Below, piece by piece: positions 27,697 through 40,722 of a stretch of 64,000 nt of DNA (its first letter is position 1; each line of letters begins with the position of its first letter). Made by a program: the position numbers and the translations under genes. This DNA comes from Gemmatimonas sp. (lineage in GTDB: Bacteria; Gemmatimonadota; Gemmatimonadetes; Gemmatimonadales; Gemmatimonadaceae), in the NCBI RefSeq assembly GCF_021298855.1, contig NZ_JAJTHI010000004.1:62001-126000 (forward strand), read 5' to 3'. The notes under the pieces are model-generated. The model was not told where the DNA came from, made no database searches, and saw only the letters and a list, made by a program, of their open reading frames with translations.

Positions 27697-28984
27697 ATGA
27701 TTGACCGCATCGCTCTGCACACCGCCTTCTGGGGTACGCTCGTCCTGCTGTCAGCGCTCCCCTTCCTGGTGTCGGCCGGGGTGTTCCCCCTGCCCACGTT
27801 CGTCGCCGCCGCGCCGTACCTGTCGGCGCTGTCGCTGCTCGTCGCCGTGACGGGGTGGCGCCTGCTGCATCGCGAGTTGCTGCGGCGCATGCAGCACGAG
27901 ACGGCGCTCGAGCCGCGCATGCGCCGGCTGCACGACGCCATGCAGGCCAGCATGGATGGCATGTTCCTGCTGCGCACGGTGCGCGACAGCGGCGGGGAGA
28001 TTCGCGACTTCGAGATCACCGAAGCCAACACACGCGGCGCGGCGATGCTCTATCGGCACCCCACGCAGGTCGCGGGCTTGCGGTTGCGCCGGGACCTGGA
28101 GGATCTGGGACGCGCCCTGTTCCCGCAGTATCTCGACGCCGTGACCTACCGGACGGCGGTGACCGAAGAGTCGCGGGCGCACAAGCGCCACGTGAACGCG
28201 AGCTGGGTGCGGCATCAGGCCACCCCCACCACTGATGGCCTCGCCGTCACCCTGCAGGATATTTCGCGGCAGAAGCGGGAGGAGCTGCGGCTGCGCAAGG
28301 CGTCGCTCACCGACGACCTCACCGGTCTGCTCAATCGCCGCGGTTTCATGGCGCTGGCGGAGCAGCAGCTGCGGCTGGCGCGCCGTCATGCCAAGGACGC
28401 GGTGGTGTTGTACGTGGACATGAACGCATTCAAGGAGCTCAACGACACGTGCGGTCACGCGGTGGGCGACCGCGCCCTGGTGGAAGTGGCGCGCCTGCTG
28501 CGCCGAACCGTGCGTGACTGCGATGTGGTGGCGCGCCTGGGTGGCGATGAATTCACCGTGCTCGCGCTCGATGCCGACGGGCATGGGGCGCGTGCCATGC
28601 AGCAGCGCATCGAGGACCAGCTGGCCTCGCTCAACGCGCGCCGCCTGCTTCCCGCCAGCATCGGACTGACCATCGGCTACACGCGCGTGCGCTCGACCGA
28701 CCCGGCGAACATCGGCGAGCTGCTGGCGCGCGCCGACCAACTGCTGTACGCCCGCAAACGTCGCCGGGCGCACGCCGCGGTGGCTGGCACGACCAAGCCC
28801 GCGCGGGCGCCGCGTCGCACGCCGCGCACCATCCCCACGGTCCCCATTCCGGCCGAGGTCGCCGCCGTGGCCATGGCCGCGGCGCGCAGCCTGCCGTCGC
28901 CGGTGGCCGTGGCCGCCAGTGCCCCCACCTCGGCAACGCTCGCGGTGGGCGCGCTCCCACCGGCCATGCCGATGGAGCGCGGCG

Positions 28985-29001
<17 letters not shown>
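27697..29001 (+). CDS. Membrane diguanylate cyclase (PAS-like + GGDEF)
   Basis: 434 aa from the ATG at 27697. Two N-terminal helices (about 7-30 and 34-52) precede a PAS-like sensor of ~130 residues. The cyclase domain follows, with the active-site motif GGDEF at 282-286. An inhibitory RxxD site (RDCD) lies exactly five residues before it, so product inhibition is expected. A Pro/Ala-rich tail of ~70 residues ends the protein. It makes c-di-GMP, which controls surface and motility behaviour. Expression probably depends on sigma54. Its 3' end overlaps the kinase gene on the other strand by 17 bp. Confidence 0.92.
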
Positions 29002-30769
<1,768 letters not shown>

Positions 30770-30777
30770 GCCGAAGT

Positions 30778-33700
30778 TTAACGTGCCGCCGCTGCCGATG
30801 CTTCCCGCGGTGCACCGACGGTACGCAGCAAACTGATATGGACCGTGGTCCCCTGTCCGGCGCTGCTGGTCACGCTGATCGTACCGCCCCACCCCTCGAT
30901 GAGCCGGCGGCTGATGGCGAGACCGAGACCACTGCCGCTGGTACGGGTCGAAAAGTGCGGTTCGAAGACATGCGGCAGCACCGCGGGCGCGATGCCGGAC
31001 CCGTCATCGACCACGTCGAGATGCAGCTGGGCTTCCGTCAGCCGGGCGTGCACGGTGACGCAGCGGGCTCCCGCCAGGCGCGCGTTCTCCAGCACGTTGA
31101 TGAGCACCTCACGCAACTCGTCGCGCTGCGCCAGCGCCACGAGCGTACCCTCCGGCTCCGGCATGACCACACGCCATTCCACGCGTTGCCCCGGCTCGGC
31201 ATGGTCGCCGAGCTTTTCGAGCGCCACCACATCGAGCACCACGGCCCCCACGTCTACCGGCACACCGGGCGCGCGCTCCGACGGCGCAGTCCCGTAGCGG
31301 CTGAAGGCACGCGCGATCTCGTCGAGATGATCAATTTCCTCCAGGACGCGCCCCACATTGCGATCGAGAATGTCGCCGAAGTCGCTGCGCCCATCCCGAT
31401 AGGCGCGGCGCAGGTGCTGCACCCCGAGGCGAATGGGCGTGAGGGGATTCTTGATCTCGTGGGCCACCTGCCGCGCCATCTCGCCCCACGCCAGCACCCG
31501 CTGCGCCGACGCCAGGTCGGTAATGTCGTCCAGCGTGAGCACCGCGCCCGTGGGCAGCCGCGTGAGACGCGCCTGCAGCTGCCGGGCATTCACGATGAGT
31601 TCGAAGGCTTCTTCATCGACCTCGGCCTGCAGGAAGCGGCGGCACTGTTCGGCCAGCGGGGCAAGTTCCGGCGGCAAGGCCGCCAGGGTGCCGCCCGCGC
31701 GCCGGACCCCTTCCCCCAGCAGCGCGCCGGCACGCGGATTGGCGAGAATGATGTCACCGCTGCGCAGCATGGCGATCACGCCGCTGGCCACGTTCTGCAG
31801 CACGGCGTCGGTACGGCGTTGCGCCGCCTCGAGCGCGGAGCGACTCGTGTGCAGATCCTCGGCCATGCGGGAAAACGCCCGGTACACCGGGGCGAACTCG
31901 GTCGCCGGCGCGGTGCCCAGCGCGGGCGCCGCGCGTCCCGCCGCCAGACCGAGAGCCGCCTCCCGCAGCGCCCCCACCGGACGCGCCAGCGTGCGGGCGG
32001 CGATACCGCTCGACCAGACCGCCGCGAGAGCCCCCAGCACGGTGGCGAAGAGCACGAGAATGCCGAGGTCCTCCCGGCGGTCGTCGAGCGCGAATTCGTT
32101 GCCGCGCGCCGGTGTGGCCAGCACGCTCACCGCAGCCCCCGGCAGGTTGACGGCGCCCGGTCGTGACAACAGACGAAAGCCCACCAGCGGGCGGGTCATG
32201 CCCGTCGCCAGACGTCGAGACAGGAAGGTGTCGTCATTGCCGATCTCCTCGTCGCTCAGTGAGACGGGGAGCAGGCGCCCCAGCGGGGCCAGCGCATCGA
32301 GCAGCGGGTTGCTGGCCTGTCGCAGCACGCCGTCGCGGTACAGGAAGAGCGGGGCCCCGGTACTCGATGGCGCGGAGCCGAGCGCGCGCTGCTCCTGTTC
32401 GGCGGCCGCCACACGGAGGGTTTCCCGCACCAGCAGGTCGCGCGTCGCCCGGTCGTCGCCTTGCAGCCGGTACCAGGCCCAGAGGGCGAAGATGGCGGCC
32501 GGCGCGATGAAGAAGGCCAGCATGGCCACCGACAGCTGCACGCGATAGGAGCGCGACCAGCGCGCCCGGCGCACGGCCACCATGCGCCCCAGCGCGCCAT
32601 CGGCCAGCACCGTCATGGCCCAGATGAGCAGCACGACGAACACGTCGAAGATCACCAGCAGCGCGCCGCGCGGCAGGAGCACATCGAGCCCACCCAGGTC
32701 GACTTCCGCGTGCACGCGATTCACGTCGCGCCCTTCGCCCGCCACGCCATCGCCGTGCAGTGCATTGCCCCGCCGATGCCAGGTGAGCGCGGGCGATGGG
32801 GTGTCGCCTTCGGCGGACGCACTCAGGGTGAGGCGGTAGGGCGCCTCGCGCCACCGTTCACCGGTGATGCCGATGAACGACGAGAACGGGTCGGAGGGGA
32901 GCAGGCTGGTGCGCGGTGGCAGCACGATGGTCGTGACGGTGCCATCGCTCGCGGGCACGGCCGCCAGCAGGAGGCGGCGCAATCCGTCGCGTGCCTCGCG
33001 GAACTCCACGGTGCCGCTCTCGCGCGCAATCATGGCCACATACGACTGGGCATCGATGGTATCGAGCACCGGCGTGAGTTCGAGCACCGACTCGGGCTCA
33101 TCGATGGATGCGGGGCTCCACCGCGCCAATCGCGCCGAGTAGCCGGCGCGCGCCAGTTCGCTGGCCGCATAGCGGCGCAGCAGTTCCTCGCTGCTCACGA
33201 CCGGGCGCCCGTCGTCGCGCAGGCCAATCGCGAAGCGCTCGAGCAGTCGCTGCCCATCGAGGTCGCTTTCGCCGATCAGCTGCAGGTCGTGCTGGGCGAG
33301 GGCGGTGCGCGCCTTGATCGTGGCGCCCCAGGTCAGCGTGGCGGCGCCGGTGCCGGCGACCACGGCCGCTGCGGCAATCTGCGCGAGACCGCGCCGGGTC
33401 AGGGCGAGACAGGCGATCGCCACGACCCAGAACACGGGGAACCACGCGGGCCACGCCCCTTGCCCGCGCCAGAGCAGCGGTGCCAGTACGCCCCCGGCCA
33501 GTGCCACCGATACGGCGACCGCCGGTGAGAGGGCACGCCGCCGCCCCCACGCCGCCTGGCCCCCGGCGGCGGCGATGAGCAGCACCGAGACCCCCACCAG
33601 GGCCAGCGACGACTGCCACGCCAACCAGAGCGTGTAGCCCGCGCCCGAGGGGGGGAGCGTGATCCCGCGTGCCAGATCGCGCAGCAGGAACGGGCCCGCC

Positions 33701-34899
33701 ACGGCCGTCGCCAGCACGAGCGCCACGGCGACGCTGCGCGACAGACGCTGCAACGTGCCGCGCAACACGAACAGCAACATGGCGAGTGTGAGCGCTGCCG
33801 TGATGAGCAACGCCACCACGGTGGAGGTGAATGGTCCCCCCATGGGCGCGAAGTAGCTGCGCGGATCGAAGAGGCTGGAAAGATTCGACAGCCCCGACAG
33901 CGGCGCGACGGCCACCGTGAGCAGCACGGCGGCAGTGGCCCCGAATCGCTCCGCCGTGCGCGCCGGCCGGTACCACGCCACCACCAGGAAGGCCACCAGG
34001 GCCAGGGCCAGCGCCACGCTGCTGCGGAAGCGGGCGCGCTGTTCGAGCGCGAGTCGTGTCTCGCCTTCGGTGTACGTGGTGGCGCGCACCCGCGCCACCT
34101 CGCGTTCGCCATCACGTGCGGCGACTGCGGTTTCCCCCGCCACTATGCCGCGGCTGTCCGGCGATTCGATATACGTGTGGGCGACGTCGACGTTGCCCGG
34201 CAACGTCTGCAGCAGCGTCCGCGTGAAACGATCGGCGGGCGGCGCCGATGTGACGAGCGCCGTCGCCACCACCTCGATGGCGTCGTCGGTGGTGCGCGAC
34301 CGCGCGACCAGCGAGGTGTGGAAGGCCCCGGGCACAATCATCACCCCCGCCGGCGCTCCGGGATTCACGGGCGTGTGCATCTGGCCGGCGCTCGCCACGA
34401 GCATGCCGCGCCGGTACACCAGCAGCGCCGACTCCACGTTCCGGGGCAGCGGCGCCTCGATGTCCACCGTCTGCCCCGCCAGCGCGCGCGCCACCAGCCC
34501 ACTGTCGGCCGTGGCCCGCTCCGCCGCCTCACGCAGCACCGCCGCCACCTCCGTCACGCTTTCGGCAACACGCCGCGCCCGCGACTCCCGTTCGGCCGCC
34601 GACCACGCCGGCCAGTCGTTGCGCATGGACACGAAGGTCGCCGTGTCCGACGCGCCCAGCAGACAGCCGACGGCCAGCACAGCCACCGCCAGCCCCGCCG
34701 CCGCGCGGGGGCGCGTGACCTGCGGCAGGAACCAGGCAGCGGCCACGGTGCCGCCCACGGCCGTCAGCAGCGACCCCCATGCCGGCGCCTGCTGCCAATA
34801 GGCCAGCGCGACGAATGCCACGGCACAGCTCGCTACCCATCCCGCCGGCCAGCGACCGGTGGGGACGAGTTGGTGTTCGGCAGGAGCGGAGTCGGCCAT
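30778..34899 (-). CDS. Giant NtrY-like membrane sensor histidine kinase
   Basis: 1373 aa from the ATG at 34899, roughly twice the length of a normal NtrY. About three N-terminal helices are followed by a ~200-residue extracytoplasmic domain. A block of eight or so helices, a second large extracytoplasmic domain and three more helices come next. Then follow a HAMP-like linker, a PAS domain, HisKA with phospho-acceptor His1147 in HEIKNPLTPIRLG, and HATPase_c with GSGLGLAISRRLIEGWGG. HEIKNPLTPI places it with the NtrY group, whose partners are sigma54-activating regulators. No regulator is adjacent; a protein kinase follows directly. Confidence 0.9.
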   Translation of the reverse strand: MADSAPAEHQLVPTGRWPAGWVASCAVAFVALAYWQQAPAWGSLLTAVGGTVAAAWFLPQVTRPRAAAGLAVAVLAVGCLLGASDTATFVSMRNDWPAWSAAERESRARRVAESVTEVAAVLREAAERATADSGLVARALAGQTVDIEAPLPRNVESALLVYRRGMLVASAGQMHTPVNPGAPAGVMIVPGAFHTSLVARSRTTDDAIEVVATALVTSAPPADRFTRTLLQTLPGNVDVAHTYIESPDSRGIVAGETAVAARDGEREVARVRATTYTEGETRLALEQRARFRSSVALALALVAFLVVAWYRPARTAERFGATAAVLLTVAVAPLSGLSNLSSLFDPRSYFAPMGGPFTSTVVALLITAALTLAMLLFVLRGTLQRLSRSVAVALVLATAVAGPFLLRDLARGITLPPSGAGYTLWLAWQSSLALVGVSVLLIAAAGGQAAWGRRRALSPAVAVSVALAGGVLAPLLWRGQGAWPAWFPVFWVVAIACLALTRRGLAQIAAAAVVAGTGAATLTWGATIKARTALAQHDLQLIGESDLDGQRLLERFAIGLRDDGRPVVSSEELLRRYAASELARAGYSARLARWSPASIDEPESVLELTPVLDTIDAQSYVAMIARESGTVEFREARDGLRRLLLAAVPASDGTVTTIVLPPRTSLLPSDPFSSFIGITGERWREAPYRLTLSASAEGDTPSPALTWHRRGNALHGDGVAGEGRDVNRVHAEVDLGGLDVLLPRGALLVIFDVFVVLLIWAMTVLADGALGRMVAVRRARWSRSYRVQLSVAMLAFFIAPAAIFALWAWYRLQGDDRATRDLLVRETLRVAAAEQEQRALGSAPSSTGAPLFLYRDGVLRQASNPLLDALAPLGRLLPVSLSDEEIGNDDTFLSRRLATGMTRPLVGFRLLSRPGAVNLPGAAVSVLATPARGNEFALDDRREDLGILVLFATVLGALAAVWSSGIAARTLARPVGALREAALGLAAGRAAPALGTAPATEFAPVYRAFSRMAEDLHTSRSALEAAQRRTDAVLQNVASGVIAMLRSGDIILANPRAGALLGEGVRRAGGTLAALPPELAPLAEQCRRFLQAEVDEEAFELIVNARQLQARLTRLPTGAVLTLDDITDLASAQRVLAWGEMARQVAHEIKNPLTPIRLGVQHLRRAYRDGRSDFGDILDRNVGRVLEEIDHLDEIARAFSRYGTAPSERAPGVPVDVGAVVLDVVALEKLGDHAEPGQRVEWRVVMPEPEGTLVALAQRDELREVLINVLENARLAGARCVTVHARLTEAQLHLDVVDDGSGIAPAVLPHVFEPHFSTRTSGSGLGLAISRRLIEGWGGTISVTSSAGQGTTVHISLLRTVGAPREASAAAAR

Positions 34900-34952
34900 G
34901 GCCCACAATACCCCAACGGGTTCCCCGAGGCGAAGGGGGGACCGGGTTCGGT

Positions 34953-34958
34953 TATACT
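34953..34958 (+). promoter_or_regulatory. Candidate -10 element giving a near-leaderless transcript
   Basis: TATACT stands six bases before the ATG of the secreted-protein gene, in the 65-bp divergent gap to the histidine kinase. No convincing TTGACA is seen upstream. If real, the mRNA would begin at or next to the start codon. Confidence 0.35.
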
Positions 34959-34964
34959 TCACGC

Positions 34965-35699
34965 ATGCCCCTCCCCGCCCTGCGTCTCGTCCCAGCCTTG
35001 CTGGGGCTGCTGTGCGCCATCCCCGCCGCTCCGGCGGGGGCGGGCCACGCCGGACAACCGCAATCGACCCGGCTGGACGTGGGCAGCTTCACCATCAGCG
35101 TGGGCGGACAGCGCACGGGTCGCGAACAGTTCTCCGTGCAGCGGGTGGTGACCAACGACGGCGGCACCATTGAACTGCGCTCGGAATCGGCGGTGGGGGA
35201 CACGCGGACCGCGGTGCGCCTCGAAGCGGACTCCGCCGGAACCCCCGTGCGCTATTCCATCGAGGCGCGACGTGGGACCGAGCAGATCCTGCGCCTGGGT
35301 GGCCAGCGCGTCCGAGGCCGGTTTGCCACGCTGGCGCGCAGCGTGACCGGGGAGGCGGCGCGTGAGTATCTGCTGCGCCCCGGCGCCGTGGTCGTGGAGG
35401 AGGACGGCATCGTGCAGTATGCCCTGCTCGTGCGGGGGCGCATGCTGGCCGAGGGTGAAGGCCTCACCCTCCCCTCCCTCACCCCGGTTGCCAACAGCCA
35501 GGGTGCGGTGCGAATCGTGCTGGAGGCGGCGCACGATGTGGTCATCATTGCCGGTGCGCGACGCGATGCCCGCCGCTACCGGATCGTGACCGCCGCCGGG
35601 GAAGTGCGGCTGCTGTGGGCCGAGGCCGATGGCGCCCTGCTGCGCGTGAGCATCCCGGCACGCGGAGTGGATGCACTGCGCGACGACGTGCCGCGATAA
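34965..35699 (+). CDS. Hypothetical secreted protein, beta-rich
   Basis: 244 aa. A signal peptide (residues 1-24, ending APAGAG) is followed by a beta-strand-rich domain with SFTISVGGQRTGREQF near its start. I recognise no catalytic motif. The pattern resembles periplasmic or cell-surface domains that begin with a strand carrying an N-terminal GxxxGxE-type turn, but no family can be named. It is divergent from the histidine kinase and 115 bp upstream of the export operon, so it could be the first gene of that transcript. Confidence 0.6.
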   Translation: MPLPALRLVPALLGLLCAIPAAPAGAGHAGQPQSTRLDVGSFTISVGGQRTGREQFSVQRVVTNDGGTIELRSESAVGDTRTAVRLEADSAGTPVRYSIEARRGTEQILRLGGQRVRGRFATLARSVTGEAAREYLLRPGAVVVEEDGIVQYALLVRGRMLAEGEGLTLPSLTPVANSQGAVRIVLEAAHDVVIIAGARRDARRYRIVTAAGEVRLLWAEADGALLRVSIPARGVDALRDDVPR

Positions 35700-35814
35700 T
35701 GCCGCGGCAACGTTCAGTGCCCCTCTGTGCGTTCGCATTGGCAGAGGCTGAAACCATCGGTTGGGGACCGCCGTACGCCCCCCTGTCCTCCTTTCTTCAT
35801 CTTGCACCAACATC

Positions 35815-37317
35815 ATGAGACTTCCCGTGAGATTTCACGTGCTCGCGCTGGCGATCGGTTGCTTGGCCGGGGTCATGACTCCGGCGGTGGCCCACGCCCA
35901 GGCCCCGGCCACCGCTCAGGGGAACGTCCTGACGCTTGCCGATGCGCTCACGCTGGCGCGTCGCAGCAACCCGACGTTGGCCAACTCGGTGAACGCGCGG
36001 CGCAATGCCGCCGCGAACGTGCGGGCGGCCAACGGCGCGTTCCTCCCCAGCGTGAATACCAGCTTCGGTGGCGGCTATCGCGAAGGACGCCAGACGTTCT
36101 TCCAGGGCCAGGGATTCGGCTCCACCAACGACCAGCTCTCCACCGACGCCAGCGCGTCGGCCAACCTGAACCTGTCCCTGGGCGCGCTCAACGATCGCCG
36201 CGCCGTCAAGGCGGAGCAGGAAGCAACCGAATCGGACATTGCGGCGGCCGAAGTGGCGGTGCGCAACAACGTCATCAATCAGTACCTCACGGCCCTGCAG
36301 GCACAGGCGAACGCCGTCCTGCAGGACACGTTGCTGGTCACGACCACCGCGCAGCTGCAGCTGGCGCGCGCGCGGCTGCAGGTGGGCTCGGGAACGCAGC
36401 TCGACGTGCAGCGGGCGGAGGTGGCCGATGGCCAGCAGCGCGTGGCGCAGCTCCGGGCGCGCAACACGGCCCAGGTCGAAGTGGTACGGCTCTTCCAGCA
36501 GATCGGCATCGATCCCGTGCCGGGCACCACCCTCGACCCCAACCTGCCGGCCACCCCGTCGCTCGAACTGCCCTCGGTCCTCGACATGGCCAAGCGCGCC
36601 AATCCGACGCTCGGCGCCCTCAAGATGCGTGAGGAGTCGGCTCGGCGGCAGCTGACGTCGGCCAAGAGCGGCTACTATCCGTCGCTCGGGCTCCAGGCCG
36701 GCGTCTCGGCATTCACCAACCGCTTTCTGAACACCAACACGCTGATCACCACCGCGCGGAACAGCGCGGCATCGCAGCGTGCCGGATGCATCCGCTCGGA
36801 GGAGGTCCGCGCGCGCCTGCAGTTGGCCAACAACCTCGCCGCGTGTGAAAACATTGCCTTCACCCCGGCCCAGGAGCAGTCCATTCGCGACGCGCAGGGG
36901 CAGTATCCGTTCGACTTCACCCGCAACCCGTACAGCGTGTCGGCGAGCCTCTCGCTTCCCCTGTTCAACGGGTTCCGGCGCGAGCAGCAGATCGAACAGG
37001 CGCAGGTGCAGCGTCGCAATGCCGAAAACAACACCCGCGGCCAGGAGCTGCGGGTCACCGCCGACGTGACGGCGGCGTATCTGCAGCTCAACACGGCCCA
37101 GCAGACCGTCGCCCTGCAGGAACAGAACGTGCGCACGGCGCGCACCGCCCTCTCACTGGCGCAGGAGCGCTACCGGGTGGGCGCCATCAACCTCGTCGAA
37201 CTGGTGCAGGCGCGCGGCGACTTCGAGCGTGCAGAGACGGACCGCATCACCGCCGTATACGACGTGCAACGGGCGTTTGCCGCGCTCGAGAATGCCGTCG
37301 GTCGCCCGCTTCGCTAA
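35815..37317 (+). CDS. tolC: TolC family outer-membrane efflux protein
   Basis: 500 aa from the ATG at 35815. The signal peptide ends at AVAHAQ. Two OEP repeats of long amphipathic helices follow, each with the VxLADALxLARxxNPTL / LPSVLDMAKRANPTLGAL type start. A Cys pair in an inserted loop (around residues 325 and 345) is unusual and may form a disulfide. TolC trimers make the outer-membrane duct of tripartite exporters. Thirteen bases downstream comes the adaptor gene, so this is the outer component of the ABC system that follows. Confidence 0.92.
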   Translation: MRLPVRFHVLALAIGCLAGVMTPAVAHAQAPATAQGNVLTLADALTLARRSNPTLANSVNARRNAAANVRAANGAFLPSVNTSFGGGYREGRQTFFQGQGFGSTNDQLSTDASASANLNLSLGALNDRRAVKAEQEATESDIAAAEVAVRNNVINQYLTALQAQANAVLQDTLLVTTTAQLQLARARLQVGSGTQLDVQRAEVADGQQRVAQLRARNTAQVEVVRLFQQIGIDPVPGTTLDPNLPATPSLELPSVLDMAKRANPTLGALKMREESARRQLTSAKSGYYPSLGLQAGVSAFTNRFLNTNTLITTARNSAASQRAGCIRSEEVRARLQLANNLAACENIAFTPAQEQSIRDAQGQYPFDFTRNPYSVSASLSLPLFNGFRREQQIEQAQVQRRNAENNTRGQELRVTADVTAAYLQLNTAQQTVALQEQNVRTARTALSLAQERYRVGAINLVELVQARGDFERAETDRITAVYDVQRAFAALENAVGRPLR

Positions 37318-37329
37318 CTGAGTCCAATC

Positions 37330-38609
37330 ATGAACAAGACAGCCAAATACGCCATCGGTGGTGTGGTCCTCGCGAGTGTGGTCGGGCTCGCGGTCGTGGC
37401 CGCCAACAAGAACAAGACCAAGGCCACCGAAGTGCGCGTGGAAGCCGTGGAAGCACGCGACCTCGTGGCGTCGGTCACGGCCAGCGGCCAGATTCAGCCG
37501 CGCACCAAGGTGGACGTGTCCGCCGACGTGACCGGCAAGATCGTGCGACTCGTGGTGCAGGAAGGCCAGATGGTCACCAAGGGGCAGCTGCTGCTGCAGA
37601 TCGACCCCGAGCAGGCCACCGCCGCCATGCAGCGCGCCGAGGCCACGTTGGCCTCCGCCCGCGCGCAGGCGGCGCAGGCCAGAGCCAACCTCATTCAGGC
37701 GCAGCGCAACTACGAGCGCTCGGCCGCCATCCAGAAGCAGACCCCCAACCTCATCAGCGAAGAGCAGCTCGAGCAGCTGCGCACGCAGATGGACGTGAAC
37801 AAGGCGCTGGCCGAGGCGGCCAACTATTCCGTCGAGCAGGCGGTGGCCTCGGTGCGTGATGCCCGGCAGGCGCTGAGCCGCACCACCATCACGGCCCCCA
37901 TGAGCGGCAAGATCACGCGGCTCAACGTGGAAGAGGGCGAAACGGCCATCATGGGGACGCTCAACAAGGACGCGGCCACGCTGCTCACCATCAGCGACAT
38001 GAGCGTGCTGGAGACCAAGGTGAAGGTGGACGAGACCGACGTGGCGCGCATCAGCGTGGGCGACTCGGCACTCATCCAGATCGATGCCTTCCCCGACACG
38101 GCGTTCGTGGGCAAGGTGGTGGAAATCTCCAACAGCTCCGTGACCAAGTCGGCCACCGCGGGTGCCAGCGGCGACCAGGCCATCGATTACGAAGTGCGCG
38201 TGCAGCTGGTGAATCCCCCCACCGACACGCGCCCCGACTTCTCGGCCACCGCCAAGATCGTCACCGCCAAGCGCACCAAGGCGCTGAGCATTCCCATCAT
38301 CGCGCTCACGGTGCGGGAGAACGAGGACCTGCCCAACGGCGACTCCGCCGTGACCGTGGGGCGTCAGCCCACCAAGGAAGTGGGCAAGCGCGACGTGGAG
38401 GGCGTGTTCATCGTGGGCACCGACAACACGGTCACCTTCCGCCCGGTGAAGGTGGGCATTGCGGGGGAGCGCCACTTCGAGGTGCTCGCCGGCCTCAAGC
38501 CGGGTGAGCGCATCGTGGCCGGGACCTACCAGGCCATTCGCGAGCTCAAGGATGGCGCGCTGGTGAAGGAGGCGGTGACCGAGAAGAAGGTGGCGGCGGA
38601 GAAGAAGTC

Positions 38610-38613
<4 letters not shown>
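37330..38613 (+). CDS. MacA-like periplasmic adaptor (membrane fusion protein)
   Basis: 427 aa. An N-terminal membrane anchor ([18 protein letters not shown]) is followed by the biotinyl-lipoyl half-motif ([41 protein letters not shown]). Next come a long alpha-hairpin, the second lipoyl half ([21 protein letters not shown]) and a beta-barrel. It links the inner-membrane ABC permeases to TolC. It ends 4 bp inside the ATPase gene, so the two are translationally coupled. A Lys-rich tail ([12 protein letters not shown]) is present. Confidence 0.92.
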
Positions 38614-39416
<803 letters not shown>

Positions 39417-39438
39417 AACCGGCGCCGCAACGGCACGT

Positions 39439-39482
39439 ACGGCACGGGGTCACCGCTTACCGCGAGGCCCCGTGCCGTTTTT
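39439..39482 (+). terminator. Terminator-like hairpin spanning the start codon of permease 1
   Basis: ACGGCACGGGG (39439-39449) is the perfect reverse complement of CCCCGTGCCGT (39468-39478) and runs into five T's (39478-39482). The GTG start of the first permease (39472) lies inside the right arm. It has the form of an intrinsic terminator or attenuator placed after the ATPase gene. Confidence 0.7.
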
Positions 39483-40719
39483 CGATGCCATTGGATTGGC
39501 GCTCCGTACCATCCGCGCCCAGAAGCTGAAGAGCGCGTTCACGCTGCTCGGCGTCTGCATCGGGGTAATGTTCCTCATCTCCGTGGTCTCCATCGTGGAA
39601 GGCATGGGGCGCTACATGGAGGAGGACCTGATCGGCAAGCTGATTGCCGTGAACACGTTCGAGCTGCGCCACCGCCCGAACATCACCATCGGCGATGTGG
39701 ACGAGTCCACCTGGGAGGAGTACCGCAAGCGCCCGCGCCTCGACATCACCGACGTGGCGCCAGCGACCTCCACGCTGCCTGCCGACACGCGCTGGTACCT
39801 GTACAGCGAAGACATGGTGATGGCGACCAGCAGCACGAGCGGCAGGCCGCGTCAGGTGCGCGGCATCGCCGTGCAGGGGGACTTCTTCGACATCAAGAAG
39901 ATGGGAGTCACGCGCGGACGCCTGCTCTCGGCGCAGGAGCTCGACCGCGGCGAGAAGTCGGTCGTGATTGGCCCCGATGCGGCCGACCGACTCTTCCCCG
40001 GGCTCGATCCCATTGGCCGCGAGCTCAAGATGGGCGGCGTGCCGTACCGCGTCGTGGGGCTGGCGGAGACCCAGGGCAAGGCCATGGGCATGTCCTTCGA
40101 CAACTTCGTCGTGGCCTCCTTCCGCTCGCCGGCGCGGCGACTGCTCAACTCGCGCCCCAACATCGTGGATGCGGTCGTGATTCAGTCGCCCACGGTACCG
40201 GCCATGACGGAGAACATGGAGCTGGTGCGCGCCGCCATGCGCGCGCAGCGCCAGCTGCGGCCGGCGCAGAAGGACAACTTCTCGCTGCAAACCGCCGACT
40301 CCGCCCTGGAGTTCTGGAACAAGATCAAGGGGTACCTCGTGCTCGGCGGGGTGGCGCTGCCGGCCATCGGCCTCGTGGTGGGCGCCATCGTGATCATGAA
40401 CATCATGCTGGTGGCCGTGGCCGAACGCACCCGGGAGATCGGCATTCGGAAAGCGCTCGGCGCCACGCGCCGGGACATCCTGCTGCAGTTTCTCATCGAG
40501 GCGTCCACGCTGGGCACGATCGGCTCGGCGATCGGCGTGGGGCTGGGCATCGGGCTCGCGCAGCTCATTGCGGCGGTCTCGCCGTTGCCCGCCAGCGTGG
40601 CCCCGTGGTCCATCGTCGTGGGCATCGCGCTCGGCGCCGGCGTGGGCATCGTCTCCGGTGTGTATCCCGCCAGCCGCGCCTCGCGGCTCGATCCCATCGC
40701 TGCCCTGCGGCAGGAGTAA
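39472..40719 (+). CDS. ABC permease, MacB/FtsX type (array copy 1, type A)
   Basis: 415 aa from a GTG. The start is supported by alignment with copy 3 (DAIxLALxxxRxQKLKSAFTLLGV). One N-terminal helix is followed by a ~230-residue periplasmic MacB domain, then three C-terminal helices ending PASRASRLDPIAALRQE. These mechanotransmission permeases do not carry substrate through the membrane; they push it into the adaptor/TolC duct. Translation may be restrained by the hairpin covering its start codon. Confidence 0.9.
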   Translation: MPFFDAIGLALRTIRAQKLKSAFTLLGVCIGVMFLISVVSIVEGMGRYMEEDLIGKLIAVNTFELRHRPNITIGDVDESTWEEYRKRPRLDITDVAPATSTLPADTRWYLYSEDMVMATSSTSGRPRQVRGIAVQGDFFDIKKMGVTRGRLLSAQELDRGEKSVVIGPDAADRLFPGLDPIGRELKMGGVPYRVVGLAETQGKAMGMSFDNFVVASFRSPARRLLNSRPNIVDAVVIQSPTVPAMTENMELVRAAMRAQRQLRPAQKDNFSLQTADSALEFWNKIKGYLVLGGVALPAIGLVVGAIVIMNIMLVAVAERTREIGIRKALGATRRDILLQFLIEASTLGTIGSAIGVGLGIGLAQLIAAVSPLPASVAPWSIVVGIALGAGVGIVSGVYPASRASRLDPIAALRQE

Positions 40720-40722
40720 GCC

